Below are positions 22,996-34,852 of a stretch of 64,000 nt of DNA, in pieces (within the stretch, counting starts at the first letter, position 1; each line of letters begins with the position of its first letter). The notes under the pieces were generated by a model. It was not told the DNA's origin and made no database searches. It worked only from the letters and a program-made list of their open reading frames with translations. Origin of the DNA: Phocoena phocoena (lineage: Eukaryota; Chordata; Mammalia; Artiodactyla; Phocoenidae); the NCBI RefSeq assembly GCF_963924675.1, contig NC_089223.1, positions 13,156,881 through 13,220,880 of the forward strand. The letters are read 5' to 3'. The position numbers and the translations under genes were made by a program.

Positions 22996-25795
22996 GTTGC
23001 TCTGGCAGTCAGAACATGTGTCTTATGCCATAAGGAAAAGGTACTGGATCTGAAATCAGATGTTCTGGCTTCTCATGCTCTTCATTAGTTATGTAGTTTA
23101 AACTCAGATAATTTATTTCAAATCACTAAGCAACATTCTCATTATAAATTTGGATAATTTGCTACAGAACTTTCTGGGAATGAAGTTGAAAAATATGTAA
23201 ATGAAAGGAATGTAATTTATTTTTAATTTGAAGAATAAGTTCTGAGTTCATATTGTCATTTTTTCCATCTTAGTAATATAATCTTTAATAAGTACTTGGA
23301 AGTAAGGATTCATTGCCTTTTTTAAAAGTTTTCATAGAATTCTAACTAACAAAACAATAACTGGAAAGCATCTGTATATGTTTTCTAACACAATTTGTTC
23401 TCAGTGGAGTTCCTTTTTCTGTAATAGGGAAATTCAGTGTATTTACATTTCATTCATTTGGTGAATTTTGATAGGCTCTGGGGATACAAAAATGCATAAG
23501 ATGTATTTCATTTCCTTGGAGACATGACAGTCACATGGGGGATACAGACTTAAAAAAAAAAAGTGAATTTCAGCAGAGCATGAAAGAGCTTTGTTAGAAG
23601 ATGAAAGAGTGCCGTTTAAGTTTTGGGGAGAGATTAGTTATAATTGTGTGATATTATGTACAGGACAAGACTCGTATATCTGTTATTTATCTAGACATGA
23701 GAAGGTTGTACCCATATGCGGCTGTTGGATGGTAAGTTGTCATGAGTAGCTTTGTGGAAACCACATGTCATTAGTCAGATGGGGTCTTCCCTCCACCAGA
23801 AGTGCCTCTGCTGTTAAAAGGTGGGGTGCTCTGAAGGAAAGGAGTGAAAGGGAAAGAGAAGCTAATGTTTTGAGAACAGAATCACAAGGTGAATACATGC
23901 CTTAATGGGCATCTGTTACTTGACAGAAGGACAGAAGAAAGTACAAATCTCTACCTTTATCTCTTTGAATCTGGCCAAACTCTATTTGTCTCTTGTTCGT
24001 CCATCTTTGCTAGTTTCCAAGTTTATTTCTCTTAGGCTTATTTGTTTAGTTATAATAGCACTCTAGGATTACAACTGCAGTATGTCTTCTTTTGGTTATA
24101 TATTATTATTGTGCTAGAACTATGTCATCAAGTGATATAATAAAATATTCTACAAATAAAAGCATTTGTTTCACACATTGCATGACCAATGTAATATATA
24201 TGCAGTTGGGAAATTATGTGGTTAAAGTGAGGTGAACTAGTGCATACCTCTTATGCTTAAGGAATATTATCACCACCAGTGGCTATTCTATCTTAAAAAA
24301 CATAAATCATGTGACATCTGTGTGGTAAAAGGTGAATGGATTAAAAATCTCTGCAAAGGATTATAGGCGCTCTCAAAGGTTTTCCTCAAGGTCAGGAAGC
24401 CAGAACTGGGGAGTCATTGTGCTTCTCAAGATCCCTTAGATTCACCTCTCAGATGAATCCTACACATCTAAGTTGTGCCACCATGATATTAGTTGTATTT
24501 CTTATGCTCCAACCACTCAGAGTAGATCTGTAGGTTACTACCTGTAAGTATCTACCTTAGCACTAGAATTTCTTTCCTTAGAATAGTCTTTACATTTTTT
24601 TGTACTTGGAAATACTACCAAATAATAAAGGATACTATTCAGTAAGGATCCTTTTGCTTTTGATAAATTAGGGTAAGGTTTACATGTAGCTTCCAGATAA
24701 AAACGCTATACTCACAGCATTAAGGCTGTAGGAGATAAAAGAAAGATCTGTTGTGAGTAGGATAGCTTGGTATGTTAGACCTCATGGTAAGCTCTCTAGA
24801 GGGAAATGCTGACATGACTTTTCTCATAAGAAACTTTTGGGTGACAGACACTGCAATTTGCTTATTTAGTACTTTTGATCAACACTTTTCCTTACTATAA
24901 ATTCTTTTTGGGGTGGCAGTGTGCCCAGGTAAGAGATTTGCCTTTGTAGACTCACTGCAGTGCAGTCTAAGTGGATGTTTGCTAGGGTATGTTTCTGTTT
25001 GCCTGAGTGAGGTGCCCCCCATTCCCTATTGGTTGTCTTCTTCTCCTTGTCAGGAAAGTGGTCATGGTGCTTGGACTTTCTTATTACCATTTGTGACAAT
25101 TAAAAAGTAGATGAAATCTATGTATGTGGGTGGCTGAGGAGAAAGACTGAGGAGCCTGCGACAAGGATGTGTGGAACTGCCTTGGACTGCTACCTTTACA
25201 CCTGTCTTTACGTGAAGAAAATAACAATTTCTTTTTTACTAAAACCACCGTAGAAGGCTTTTCCGGTATGTGCAGCCGAACATAATCCTAACTTTGCTTC
25301 GTAAGAAACATTTTGTTTTATCTTCACGCCAGAGCCTTTGTTACTAAAGGCTATTAGTACACGCCAGATACAGATTTTGTCAGTGAACTTCAACTGTTGT
25401 TGAACTTGACTAGCTGGGATGGAGGGATTATGAGAAAAAAGCATATATTTCAATGTAATTTGAAATTAACATTTCATCAGGAATCATGTGATTCAAGACC
25501 ATTCTCCTCCCAAACAGGAAATTGAAGAAAACATCGAATCCAGATAAGTTCTTACAGTTTGGATTCTGTAAGTTGTTTGCAGCTTTCTGATCTCTTGCAG
25601 CCTGGCCGTTCCTTAAAAGGTACACCCCTTAGACGATGGCACATGCACGTGTCCAAAAAGTTGCTGGGTTTCTCCTTGCTGAATTTAGCCTGCTGGTACT
25701 CCACGGGAGTTATTCCGAGCTGTGGTGGGAGTATTCACTTTCCTTTGAATACTTGCAGATGGCTGTGTGTGTTTCTTAAGAAACTACAGAGGGTG
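22996..25795. other. Mostly unique DNA, no gene seen
   Basis: Mostly unannotated. A reversed L2 end at about 23448-23560 is suggested by 'ggctctggggatacaaaaat'. ORFs at 24866-25110 overlap on opposite strands and have no known match. From about 25205 CpG dinucleotides become more frequent (see 25205-26275). Confidence 0.5.
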
Positions 25796-26275
25796 TAGGG
25801 GAGTCTCTGGAACCGTGTTAATTGGCCCACCTGTATCAGAATTACCTGCGGCTCTTAATAACAGTACACTGAATTTCTAGGTTCCCCCAGCCTCTTTCAC
25901 AAAACCTTCAAGTTGCGTGTTTGTATTAAGATGCTGAATTAACCTGTTCCACCGGTGAGTGCATCCTTCACTGCGGGCATTTGTTGTCGATGGCTTCCAG
26001 CTTCCGGAATGGTGGCTTTGTGTGTGAAGTCAACTTATCCGTCGATTTTACATGAGTGTTTAATGTTTGAGGAAAGTATTTTATCTTGGAGTAATTGATA
26101 CTATTCTTGAATTGAAACAATTTTTGTCTACAAATAGCCAGGGAACTGTTTTTTCTTTAATGGTGCTTATTTGACTTGCAAGATTCATATTCGTTCAGGT
26201 TTTCCAGAAATTCCTATTACCTTCATTTTATTGAGGCGATCTTTGTTTTCTTTCAGAGGTGTTAACTTTTTAGTC
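25205..26275. promoter_or_regulatory. CpG-enriched unique stretch, possible regulatory element
   Basis: I count about two dozen CpG dinucleotides in roughly 1.07 kb, clearly denser than neighbouring unique DNA and not explained by a SINE. It includes an E-box palindrome CACGTG near 25646. It is too sparse for a classic CpG island. An enhancer, decayed promoter or recently unmethylated repeat could all give this; the assignment is weak. Confidence 0.2.
25800..25890 (+). mobile_element. MER5-like hAT fragment
   Basis: The words 'ctgtatcagaattacctg' and 'gaatttctaggttcccccag' resemble the middle of MER5A/MER5B, non-autonomous hAT elements. The ends are not recognisable. Confidence 0.45.
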
Positions 26276-27569
26276 GCTCTTGCCCAAAGTCCTTTAGAAA
26301 GGGAGATATAATTTTTAAAAATCAGTGCCATCCTTAAAAAAAACTTACTTATACCTTTGAAAAACTGCAGTGTCACTTTTAAATCATATCTTTGCCATTA
26401 AATGTGTATTATAAGTAGCCATAAAAAAAACTCTTGTTATTTTTTTAGTACAAAAATTTCATTTCCAGGTAAAATATATAAGCAAGCAAAACCTTTCTCT
26501 GAACCTGAATCTGTACATCTGTAAAATGAAACACTTAACACATTTTACAGTGTTTGTACTTTTTGAGTCAGTTCTTCAGCCATGGCAAGTTCAGTTTAGC
26601 TAGTAGGTGTTTTTGAGGCCTTCTGGTGAGCACGTGTTTTGCATTCCCCCTTACCACCGCCTTCTTTATTGAGCTGTTTCCGTCATCGTAAAATGCTTTG
26701 CCCTTTACTAAAGTGAATGCCATAAAGGATTTGCCTCAGGGGCAGTTATTTCTCCGTGAGTTAAGGTGGAGTAAGAGTACTAAGGAAGTGAGGTCAACAC
26801 AGAGTACAGCTCATCTCCTTTCATGGAAAGTAGTTTTGCCCGAAGAATTACTTTGCACACCACCCACTGAGAGTGAGGCAGTTCAGAAGATGCCCCTTTT
26901 GGAATGGTCATAAACATGTATTTTCTTCTGTTGATGAAATGCAAGTAGTTCTTCCGTCTCAGATAGTATGTGGGCTCCTCTTAGTCATGGGGGGAATAGA
27001 ATGGATGATCGAGACAAGTAATTATCCTAGCAGCTGTGAACCAAGCACACTTCAGTCTGGGACACTGTGTCCCTGGTTCTAGAATTTGACAGGCTGATTG
27101 GGAATGTTTGATGGTATTAGGTTACATGAGATGCATTCCTATGAATGCATATGCATGTAAATTATATATACTTTAGACACGCACTTGTATGTGAATGATA
27201 AATATCATGTAAACGGTGAAGTCATTCTACAGTTTGATTATCAGGCAGTTAAAATTTGTTGCTTTTATGGTTTTGGTCATAATATGAACCTTACTAATTA
27301 GGTGTAGAATGTCAAGAGTATTGCCTATTATCTGGTAATATCTTTTAAAACAAGTATCTTTATCTAAAAATTAAAGTTTAATGAAGTTGTAAAATATTCA
27401 AATAATATAAAGTATACAAAGTATAAAGTAAAATTTCCACAGACTTTTCCAGCCTCCTTTCTTAACCAGATGTATTCTTTCTGACTTTTTACTCTTTATT
27501 TGTCTATTCCAATGTGCACCACTCTCCCCCACTAATACATGTTGTTCTGCAACTTTCCTTTTGTTCTTT
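25891..27569. other. Mostly unique DNA
   Basis: No gene recognised. A MIR scrap ('gtacatctgtaaaatgaaac', about 26510-26545) is present. The plus-strand ORF at 26698-26913 is open over 71 codons but lacks splice signals and a known match. The stretch 27360-27440 is very AT-rich. Confidence 0.5.
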
Positions 27570-27907
27570 TTTTATATATAAATTTATTTATTTTATGTAT
27601 TTATTTTTGGCTGCGTTGGGTCTTTGTTGCTGTGCACGGGCTTTCTCTAGTTGCGGTGAGCAGGGGTTACTCTTCGTTGCAGTGCACGGGCTTCTCATTG
27701 CGGTGGCTTCTCTTGTTGCGGAACACGGGCTCTAGGTGCCCAGGATTCAGTAGTTGTGGGTCACGGGCTCTAGAGCGCAGGCTCAGTAGTTGTGGCGCAC
27801 TGGCTTAGTTGCTCCGCGGCACGTGGGATCTTCCCGGACCAGGGCATGAACCCGTGTACCCTGCATTGGCAGGCGGATTCTTAACCACTGTGCCACCAGG
27901 GAAGCCC
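27570..27907 (-). mobile_element. CHR-type SINE, long form
   Basis: Reversed long-form SINE with a TTTA-rich tail at the left, 'ggctgcgttgggtctttgtt', then repeated 'ctagttgcggtg' and 'cagtagttgtggcgc' units, and the tRNA-like head at the right. The TSD 'ttccttttgttcttt' is perfect at 27555-27569 and 27908-27922. ORFs at 27514-27808 are readings of the SINE. Confidence 0.95.
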
Positions 27908-28010
27908 TTCCTTTTGTTCTTTAATATGTATCATGGATATGTTTCCAGGCCACTACATATAGGTATCTATTATTGATGTACATAATTTATGCATCAATGT
28001 TTTTGAAATA

Positions 28011-28291
28011 ATTTTATTTATTTATTTATGGCTGTGTTGGGTCTTCGTTTCTGTGCAAGGGCTTTCTCTAGTTCTGGCAAGTGGGGGCCACTCTTCATCG
28101 CGGAGCACGGGCCTCTCACTATCGCGGCCTCTCTTGTTGCGGAGCACAGGCTTCAGACGCGCAGGCTCAGTAATTGTGGCTCACGGGCCCAGTTGCTCCG
28201 CGGCATGTGGGATCTTCCCAGACCAGAGCTCGAACCCGTGTCCCCTGCATTGGCAGGCAGATTCTCGACCACTGCGCCACCAGGGAAGCCC
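28011..28291 (-). mobile_element. CHR-type SINE with mixed long/short features
   Basis: Reversed SINE. Its tail side carries the long-form start ('ggctgtgttgggtcttcgtt', 'ggctttctctagttctgg') and then switches to the short-form block ('gggcctctcactatcgcgg', 'ctcttgttgcggagcacagg'). The head at the right is normal. About 281 bp, intermediate between the roughly 340-bp and 205-bp copies. No clear TSD was found. Confidence 0.9.
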
Positions 28292-30364
28292 TGAAGTCAT
28301 TATCTTTATATCCAGATTTTTTAAATGAATGTTTGCTTATTTATTTATTTTTGCCCTACACATATCTTTATGTGGCTGTTAATAACAGAAAAAGTTAAAT
28401 ATAAAGAGTAAGTAATCTTATTAATGAGTGTTTTGGTGAGTTATATGCAAATTTCCAATTAAAAATAATCTGAAAACAACCTAAACATTTTTGTCAACAA
28501 GGACTGTAAAATATTATAAACTCTGTTTATGAATTTTTTTTGTATATTCGATTCTATGTAAAATAAGACTTGAATGATTCTAGATTTTTTTAAAATTTTT
28601 GAAACTTTGACATCTGCAAATATGCTTTCCATTCAGTTTTTCTCGAAATTAAAAATATATAACTAATACATTATACCTCTAAAAATGTTTATTTAAAGAT
28701 TTATAAATAAAGTAGCCAGAATTACAATCCCATATGCTATATGTTATTTATCTGTAGTACTTAAAATTTCTGAACATGTCCTTCCATATAACAGTGGATC
28801 AAAAATTAGTGAGATGACCCAAAGGAGTAAATGGTCAAAATTAATTTCTTTTGTATATTGCATGTATTGTCGTTCTAGAATTTCTCTTTAGTTTGCTATT
28901 TATAATCCTATTTTATGTAAGCTGCTATTAAAATAAGTCAGTGTTTCTGATAATTGTGCAAATGGTAAATGGCAGCAGAAGCCAATTTAGGATTGAAAAA
29001 AAATGTGTCTGGTCTGCTTATCATATGATCCCGATATGAAAAACTGAGAGATGATTCAAGAAGTGATGATGCAAGATGGTAAATGATTCTTTTAGACTAG
29101 CATTTTACTGAATAGCCAGTGTTGCAGTGTTAAGTAATTCAGTAAATTAATTTGGGTTCTACCCAGAAGGTAAGAGTGGATTCTTAATATACCTTTCAGT
29201 TCTATGTTTGGTTCTTTTTGTATTATATGTGAATATAAATTTTGTACTGAAATATTAAATGACCGTGTACTGTTGTTTTTTATACAGCTTTATCTGTCAG
29301 AAGCTCTTTATTCTCTATCTCAGTCACAAAGCAGCACTATTTATTCCCAGTGGAAATTTTTACATGCTAGTGTGACCCTTGTTTGTGTTCACTAACAGAG
29401 ATCCTTGATATTTTGATTTAGGGGTGTGGTCACTTGCTCATTGTAGAAAATGCAGTGATCATCACCTTATTCAGAATAAAAGCCAGAAATGGATTCTGGC
29501 GTTGATTTATTGGCCTCTAGCATTTGCATTTGAGACGAGAAACTTAACCCACTTTCAAGCTCTTGAGCTATTCAGGTGTTTGATTAAATCATTTTCTTTC
29601 ATAACTTCTTAGCTCTGACACTGATTTGGATATTTTCGAGTTAATATGATTATATTAAATAATGCACCTTTTACTGTTGCTAGTTCATACGTAAATCCTG
29701 GGACAATTTCCTTTTCTTTTTGAACTGAGAACAAATTGGATATTGAATAATCTCTTCAGAATGTATCTTCAGTGTTTGGCTAACTTGCGGAATACATTAC
29801 TTGCATATTATATCGCTATTCCTTTATGCCTTCACAAGTTTTCAGTGACAACCAAGGCTCATAATCTTTACAAATGACATGTATAAACTGAGCTTTATTT
29901 TTTCATAGCATTGGTAGGATGAATATCCATTTCATCATCTCTATCTCATTTAAGTTAGAGATTTCTTATGCCAGAATCAGATAAGGGAAGGAATATCATT
30001 TTTATAGTAACATGGAGATCTTTCACCTACTTTTAAAGTATGCTGCTATAAAAATAATTACATAATTATCAATATAAGTATACTTTTTTCAGCTTTAAGA
30101 TCCTGAACTAATTTCAGAGGAGCTATTTAGTTTTAAGAGGTGCTTTCCCCCCCCCCCGCCATTTCCCAATGGTTGAGAGATAATAGGACCAAATTAAATG
30201 TATGAAGCAGAGTTTCCTATATGTATTTTGTAGATTAAAAGGCACTCCAGATTTTTATAGCACAGTGTGTTGGAATTAACTGACTTTTATGTTGAACTAA
30301 GCTTTCTTACCTAGTAGAAGTTTAGGGTTTTTTTGGTTGAATTACAGACAATATTCAAGTACAT
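28292..30364. other. Unique DNA, no gene seen
   Basis: AT-rich, no recognised repeat. A run of eleven C lies at 30147-30157. A donor-like 'cagaaggtaaga' near 29165 has no convincing upstream acceptor. ORFs at 29204-29395 and 29424-29612 are short and unsupported. Confidence 0.55.
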
Positions 30365-30701
30365 CTTTTTAAAAATTTTTATTTATTTATTTATTTATTT
30401 ATATTTGGTCACACTGGGTCTTAGTTGCAGCCGGCCGTCTCCTTAGTTGCGGCTCATGGGCTCCTTAGTTGCAGCTTGCTGGCTCCTTAGTTGCAGCTCA
30501 CCGGCTCCTTAGTTTCGGCATGTGGGCTCCTAGTTGCAGCAGGCCGGCTCCTTAGTTGCAGCAGGCGGGCTCCTTAGTTGTGGCATGCGAACTCTTAGTT
30601 ATGGCATGCATGTGGGATCTAGTTCCCTGACCAGGGATTGAACCCGGGGCCCGTGCATTGGGAGCACACAGTCTTAACCACTGTACCACCAGGGAAGTCC
30701 C
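30365..30701 (-). mobile_element. CHR-related SINE with expanded internal repeat
   Basis: Reversed tRNA-derived SINE. The (ATTT)n tail is at the left and the head at the right ('gtaccaccagggaagtccc'). The central part is a tandem array of a 22-bp unit (30420-30616). No TSD is obvious, so it is older than the clean CHR copies. The ORF start at 30638 is a chance ATG. Confidence 0.85.
30420..30616. repeat. 22-bp tandem repeat, about 9 copies, inside a SINE
   Basis: Units begin with 'cttagttgcagc' or close variants and end in '..gggctc' or '..ccggctc', spaced 21-22 bases, repeated about nine times. Other long CHR SINEs here hold only a few degenerate units of related sequence, so this is a local minisatellite-like expansion. 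Confidence 0.85.
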
Positions 30702-30789
30702 CAAATATGTCTTTGAGTTTCCATGATGGAAATAAAAAATACCTTATAATCCTAGTAGGAAATATATACTACCAAGAAAACTGTTCGTA

Positions 30790-31610
30790 TAAATATTTAT
30801 TTTTTAAATGCAGAAATGGAATCACTATATATGTTTTGTAGCCTAAATTTTTAGCTTTATTGATGTTTAGTTGACATGCAATATAGTGCTCATATTTAAA
30901 GTGTACAATTTGATAACTTTGGACATAATCTATACACCCCTAAAACTACTCACCACAATCAAGAGAATGAACATATTAATCACTCCCAGAAGTTTCCTGG
31001 GAGCTCTTGTAGTCCCTTCCTTCCACTCTCCCACCTCCCCGCTGTCCCCTCATCCCAAGCAACCACTGATATGCTTTCTGTCACTCTGTTACTGTGGATT
31101 AGTTTGTATTTTCTAGAATTTTATATAAATAGAACTATATCGTATGTACTTTTTTTTTTTTGGTGTGAGTTTTTTTCACTCAACAATTATTTTGGGATTC
31201 ATGCATGCTGTAGCTAACAGTAGATCATTACCTTATATTACTGAGTAGTATTCCTTTGTGTAGATATAGCATTGTTTGTTTATTTACCTGTTGATGGGTA
31301 TTCAGGTTATTTCTCATTTTTGACTATTAATTTATGAAGAAGGCTGCAGTGAACATTCACGTACAAGTCTTTGTAAAGACGTGTGCTGTCGTTTTTCTTG
31401 GTTAAGTACCTAGGAGTGAAATGGCTAAATTATATGGAAGGTATTTGCCTAACTGTTTTAGAAATTGCCGAACAGTTTTCCTAAGTGGTTGTACCATTTT
31501 ACATTCCCATTAGCAGTGTGTGAGAGTTCAGTTTCTGTGCATCCTCATCAACACTTGGTCTGATCAGTATTAATTTTAGCCATTCTAATAGGTGTATAGT
31601 ATCTTTTTTT
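30790..31610 (-). mobile_element. Old L1M 3' region
   Basis: Reversed old L1 3' UTR with the usual block order: 'ttattgatgtttagttgaca', 'gtgtacaatttgataacttt', 'cccatcccaagcaaccactg'-like text, 'tttttcactcaacaat', 'ctgttgatgggtattcagg' and 'tacattcccattagcagtg'. Diverged and non-coding. The ORF at 30871-31116 is incidental. Confidence 0.8.
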
Positions 31611-31669
31611 AAAAATCAAGATAAATTACTAGAGTCTTCAACATGTGATGCACTGTTCAAGTTTTCTTT

Positions 31670-31985
31670 TTTTAATTGAAGTGAAATTCACTTAACAAAA
31701 GTAACCATGTTAAGCTGAGCAATTCAGTTGCAGTTTAGTACATTCACAGTGTTGTGTAACTACCATCTTTAATTTATCTAGTTTCAAAACATTTCATCAC
31801 CCCAAGAGGAAATCCCATCCCCATTAAGCAGTTACTCTCCGTTTTCTCTTCCCCTGAGCCTCTGGCAACTACCAATCTGCTTTCTGTCTCTTACATTTAC
31901 CTATTCTGAATATTTCATATGAATGGAATCATACAATATGTGCTCTTTGGTGTTTGACTTCTTGAACTTACCGTAGTGTATTTTT
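31670..31985 (-). mobile_element. Second old L1M 3' end
   Basis: A separate reversed L1 3' end that starts again from the terminal region ('aattgaagtgaaattcactt') and runs through 'acagtgttgtgtaactacca', 'ctctggcaactaccaatctg' and 'gaatggaatcatacaatatg'. It is cut off at its right by a CHR SINE. Confidence 0.75.
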
Positions 31986-31995
31986 ATTATTATTA

Positions 31996-32195
31996 TTTTT
32001 TTGGGATACGCGGGCCTCTCACTGTCGTGGCCTCTCCCGTTGCGGAGCACAGGCTCCGGATGTGCAGGCTCAGCGGCCATGGCTCACGGGCCCAGCCGCT
32101 CCGTGGCATGTGGGATCCTCCCAGACCAGGGCACGAACCCGTGTCCCCTGCCTCGGCAGGTGGACTCCCAACCACTGCGCCACCAGGGAAGCCCT
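31996..32195 (-). mobile_element. CHR-type SINE, short form
   Basis: Reversed short-form SINE from 'gggatacgcgggcctctcac' to 'gccaccagggaagccc'. Little diverged. A TTA-rich tract lies at its tail (left). Open frames on both strands cross it but are not genes. No clear TSD. Confidence 0.93.
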
Positions 32196-34842
32196 GACCA
32201 TGCTATTTCTTGACTAACTTTCATGTCTCTGGGGGCATTGCAGCTTTTTTTCTCCTTCTGATACATGTTTCTTACATATTGATGAGATTTTTATAGCTAC
32301 ATTTCTTGGTGCTTTTGAGCTCTGTATATCTGGAAATTCCCACACATCTTTTAAAGTTGAAGCCAGTGTGGCCCTCCTCAATGAAGTCTTTCTCAGTTTC
32401 AACTCCAGAGTGTAAATTTATTCTAAGCATGCAGTACATTTTATATATTCATCTTTGAATTTCAGAACCTACCACTGTGCCTGGCATCAATACTGACTAG
32501 TTAAACTACGCATAGGTCAAATCAGATTTCTGGTCTATATTATTTATATTCTACAGTGTATCTTTCATATTAATGCTAATTTCAACTTGAAAAGTTTATT
32601 GGTGTGATTGTACACCTAACTTCTAGCATTAAGTGAGAGATCATAGTTAGGTTTGGGAATCTAGATATCATCAACATATATGTAAAAATAATTTTTTGTT
32701 TGTTTCAGGGTTTTGTAATCTCAAATGATACAACTGTATGAGCCTGGTCTGGTTTTACTGTTTAGAATTACAGAATAAAATGTTTTGTTAAACTTTAGCT
32801 TCAGATTTTTAAAAAGATTTTCCATTAAGTTGCAGTAAACTGTAAATATGGTTCAATTAAGTTTGTGTTCTAAGTTGACCTTTACAACGTCTTCTGTTAA
32901 GTAGCATGCCAAAATTAAAATGGAGCTTAGTTATTTAAAAAAAAAGGTTTAGTATTGTAGTTATTTGTCTATCGCCTCTAGGCTTACAGATTTGTCCATC
33001 AAGCAGTGAAGACATAAATTTCATATAACCAACTGTCTAGGAAATTTTTTAAAATTAGAATCTTTTGAATGTTAAATTGAAATTAGTAAGTAAATATGTT
33101 AGTTGCTTTGTATGTAAAAACAGAAAGGACTATTCTATTAGAATTCTTGTAGAAGTCTTACTGAATTGATGAATATGTAAGAGGACATTTTTGTGAAGAT
33201 CAGTACAAGCTGTTTCCCAAGGAAAGTCTGGGGAGGTATTTCTGCAACTTGAACAGCACTCATGCAGCAAGTTGAGTTAGTGGGGGTTGCTTTGGCCAGC
33301 AAGCACACTGGTGCCCAAGAACATGGCTGGGCTGATGGCTTGCTGGATGCACATTTGACCTAATAAAGGAGAAACGAAACTAACTGACCACTCACTGCCA
33401 ATTTCAGTTTCCAGTTGACTTAATCCTGAAAACTAGAGCATAAATAGATAACAGCCTACAAATTCAGGTAGTTCCAGAAAAACCAGATTTATCTAAAATT
33501 ATCTCTCTCACTGTAGTATATAGTTCCTCTGTAAATTTTCATTGATGGTAGTAAATAAAAAGGCATTAACATTTGAGTCTTTCTGATTTCAGAAGATTTA
33601 TGCCTAGCAGGTGGGACACTTTCAAACTCATACTAAATTAGTGAGCTGTGATTTAAGAATTGCTTAAGACTATCCTCTTATGTAGGTTTCTTTTTTTGGA
33701 AGACTGCTTTATGTATGATTCTTTGTCATATGTATTATTTCCCTCTAAGGAAGGTATTGTCAGTGGATTTAATTTAATTAACACTTTTCTGTTATGTTTT
33801 TGTGTTCCTAGTGATACTGCTGAGCATTGTGAGGGCATGTCTTAACAATAAAATATTTACTGTCAATAAAATCTTTCTGCTTAGTATTTTAAAGTTGAGA
33901 AGATAATTTTTTATCCTGCTAGTAATGACTACCTCTTATTTAAAGAAGTGAAAATAATAATTCAGACACTTAATACCAGTATCCTAATAGAGGTAAAAAA
34001 GTAAAGGAAGAGTTTATACCCGATGAACTATATAAAACACGGTATGATCATGATAGAAATATGATTTCCAATTATATGATCAAAATTCATTTTGGAAAAG
34101 TAAATTGACTGTGCTCATTTGTTAATGAGGATTTTGGCATTCCTATTAGAGAGATAAAGTGGGAAATGCATCTTGGTGAATTATTCTGGAGTTCAGGCTT
34201 CAATCTTACTTGTAGTGTAACTTGTCTATGTAGCGTCACAAAGAGTTATGTAGAGATCGTGAAACAGCTTCATTTAATAAAGTGGGCATCTCTTTCATGT
34301 TAACTATATATGTTATTGTAACATAGGAGAATGTGTATCTAGTGTGCCATTGTCCAGTTTCAAATCATAGATTTCAGATCACTGTTTGCCACCAATACTT
34401 TTCAGAGCTGCCAGACTGAGTGTAGAGCTACAAGCTGTAACAGAGTTTTAACTTGCTAGATAGTCTGAGAGGAAAAACTACATTCATTGTTATATCTGTT
34501 ATTGGAGAATCCTTGGAGAACTGCTTAGCTAAACCTAGATGTTCAGCCAGTAATCCAAATGAGGAGTGACCTGGCCTTTGAGGTCATTGCTAAGCACTGG
34601 GAAATCAAATGTGTGTGCTTTAAAAAACAGGTTCTGAGGTTGCTTCATGTGCTGTTTTCCCACCTAGGTTTTAATTACTCTGGTGTCATTACTTTGTAAA
34701 ATATCATCTATATAGTTACATACTAATGTTTAGTGCACTTTTCTCTGTGTGTGCTTTACTTCAATAAGTATTACATTAAAAAATCAAAAATTGCTGAATG
34801 ATTAATTGTGTGTGAGGAAACAATGAAAAAATAAATAAAAAT
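32196..34842. other. Unique DNA, no clear gene
   Basis: AT-rich with no repeat recognised, except a possible L2/MIR tail scrap at about 32475-32500. At 33812 a pyrimidine-rich acceptor is followed within 60 bases by a stop codon and two AATAAA signals, a weak candidate for a terminal exon (listed separately). Confidence 0.5.
33812..33870 (+). other. Weak candidate 3' terminal exon
   Basis: 'gttatgtttttgtgttcctag' gives a T-rich tract and an AG acceptor at 33811. The following 34 bases read 10 codons in one frame, closing with TAA (33843-33845). AATAAA occurs at 33847-33852 and 33865-33870. The arrangement could be a short terminal exon, but AT-rich DNA often produces it by chance and no upstream coding exon was found. 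Confidence 0.12.
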
Positions 34843-34852
34843 AAAAAGCAGG

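Noticed and set aside
30420..30616. Regular 22-bp repeats, briefly considered as a CRISPR-like array
   Set aside because: Units are directly adjacent with no spacers, lie within a SINE, and the DNA is mammalian.
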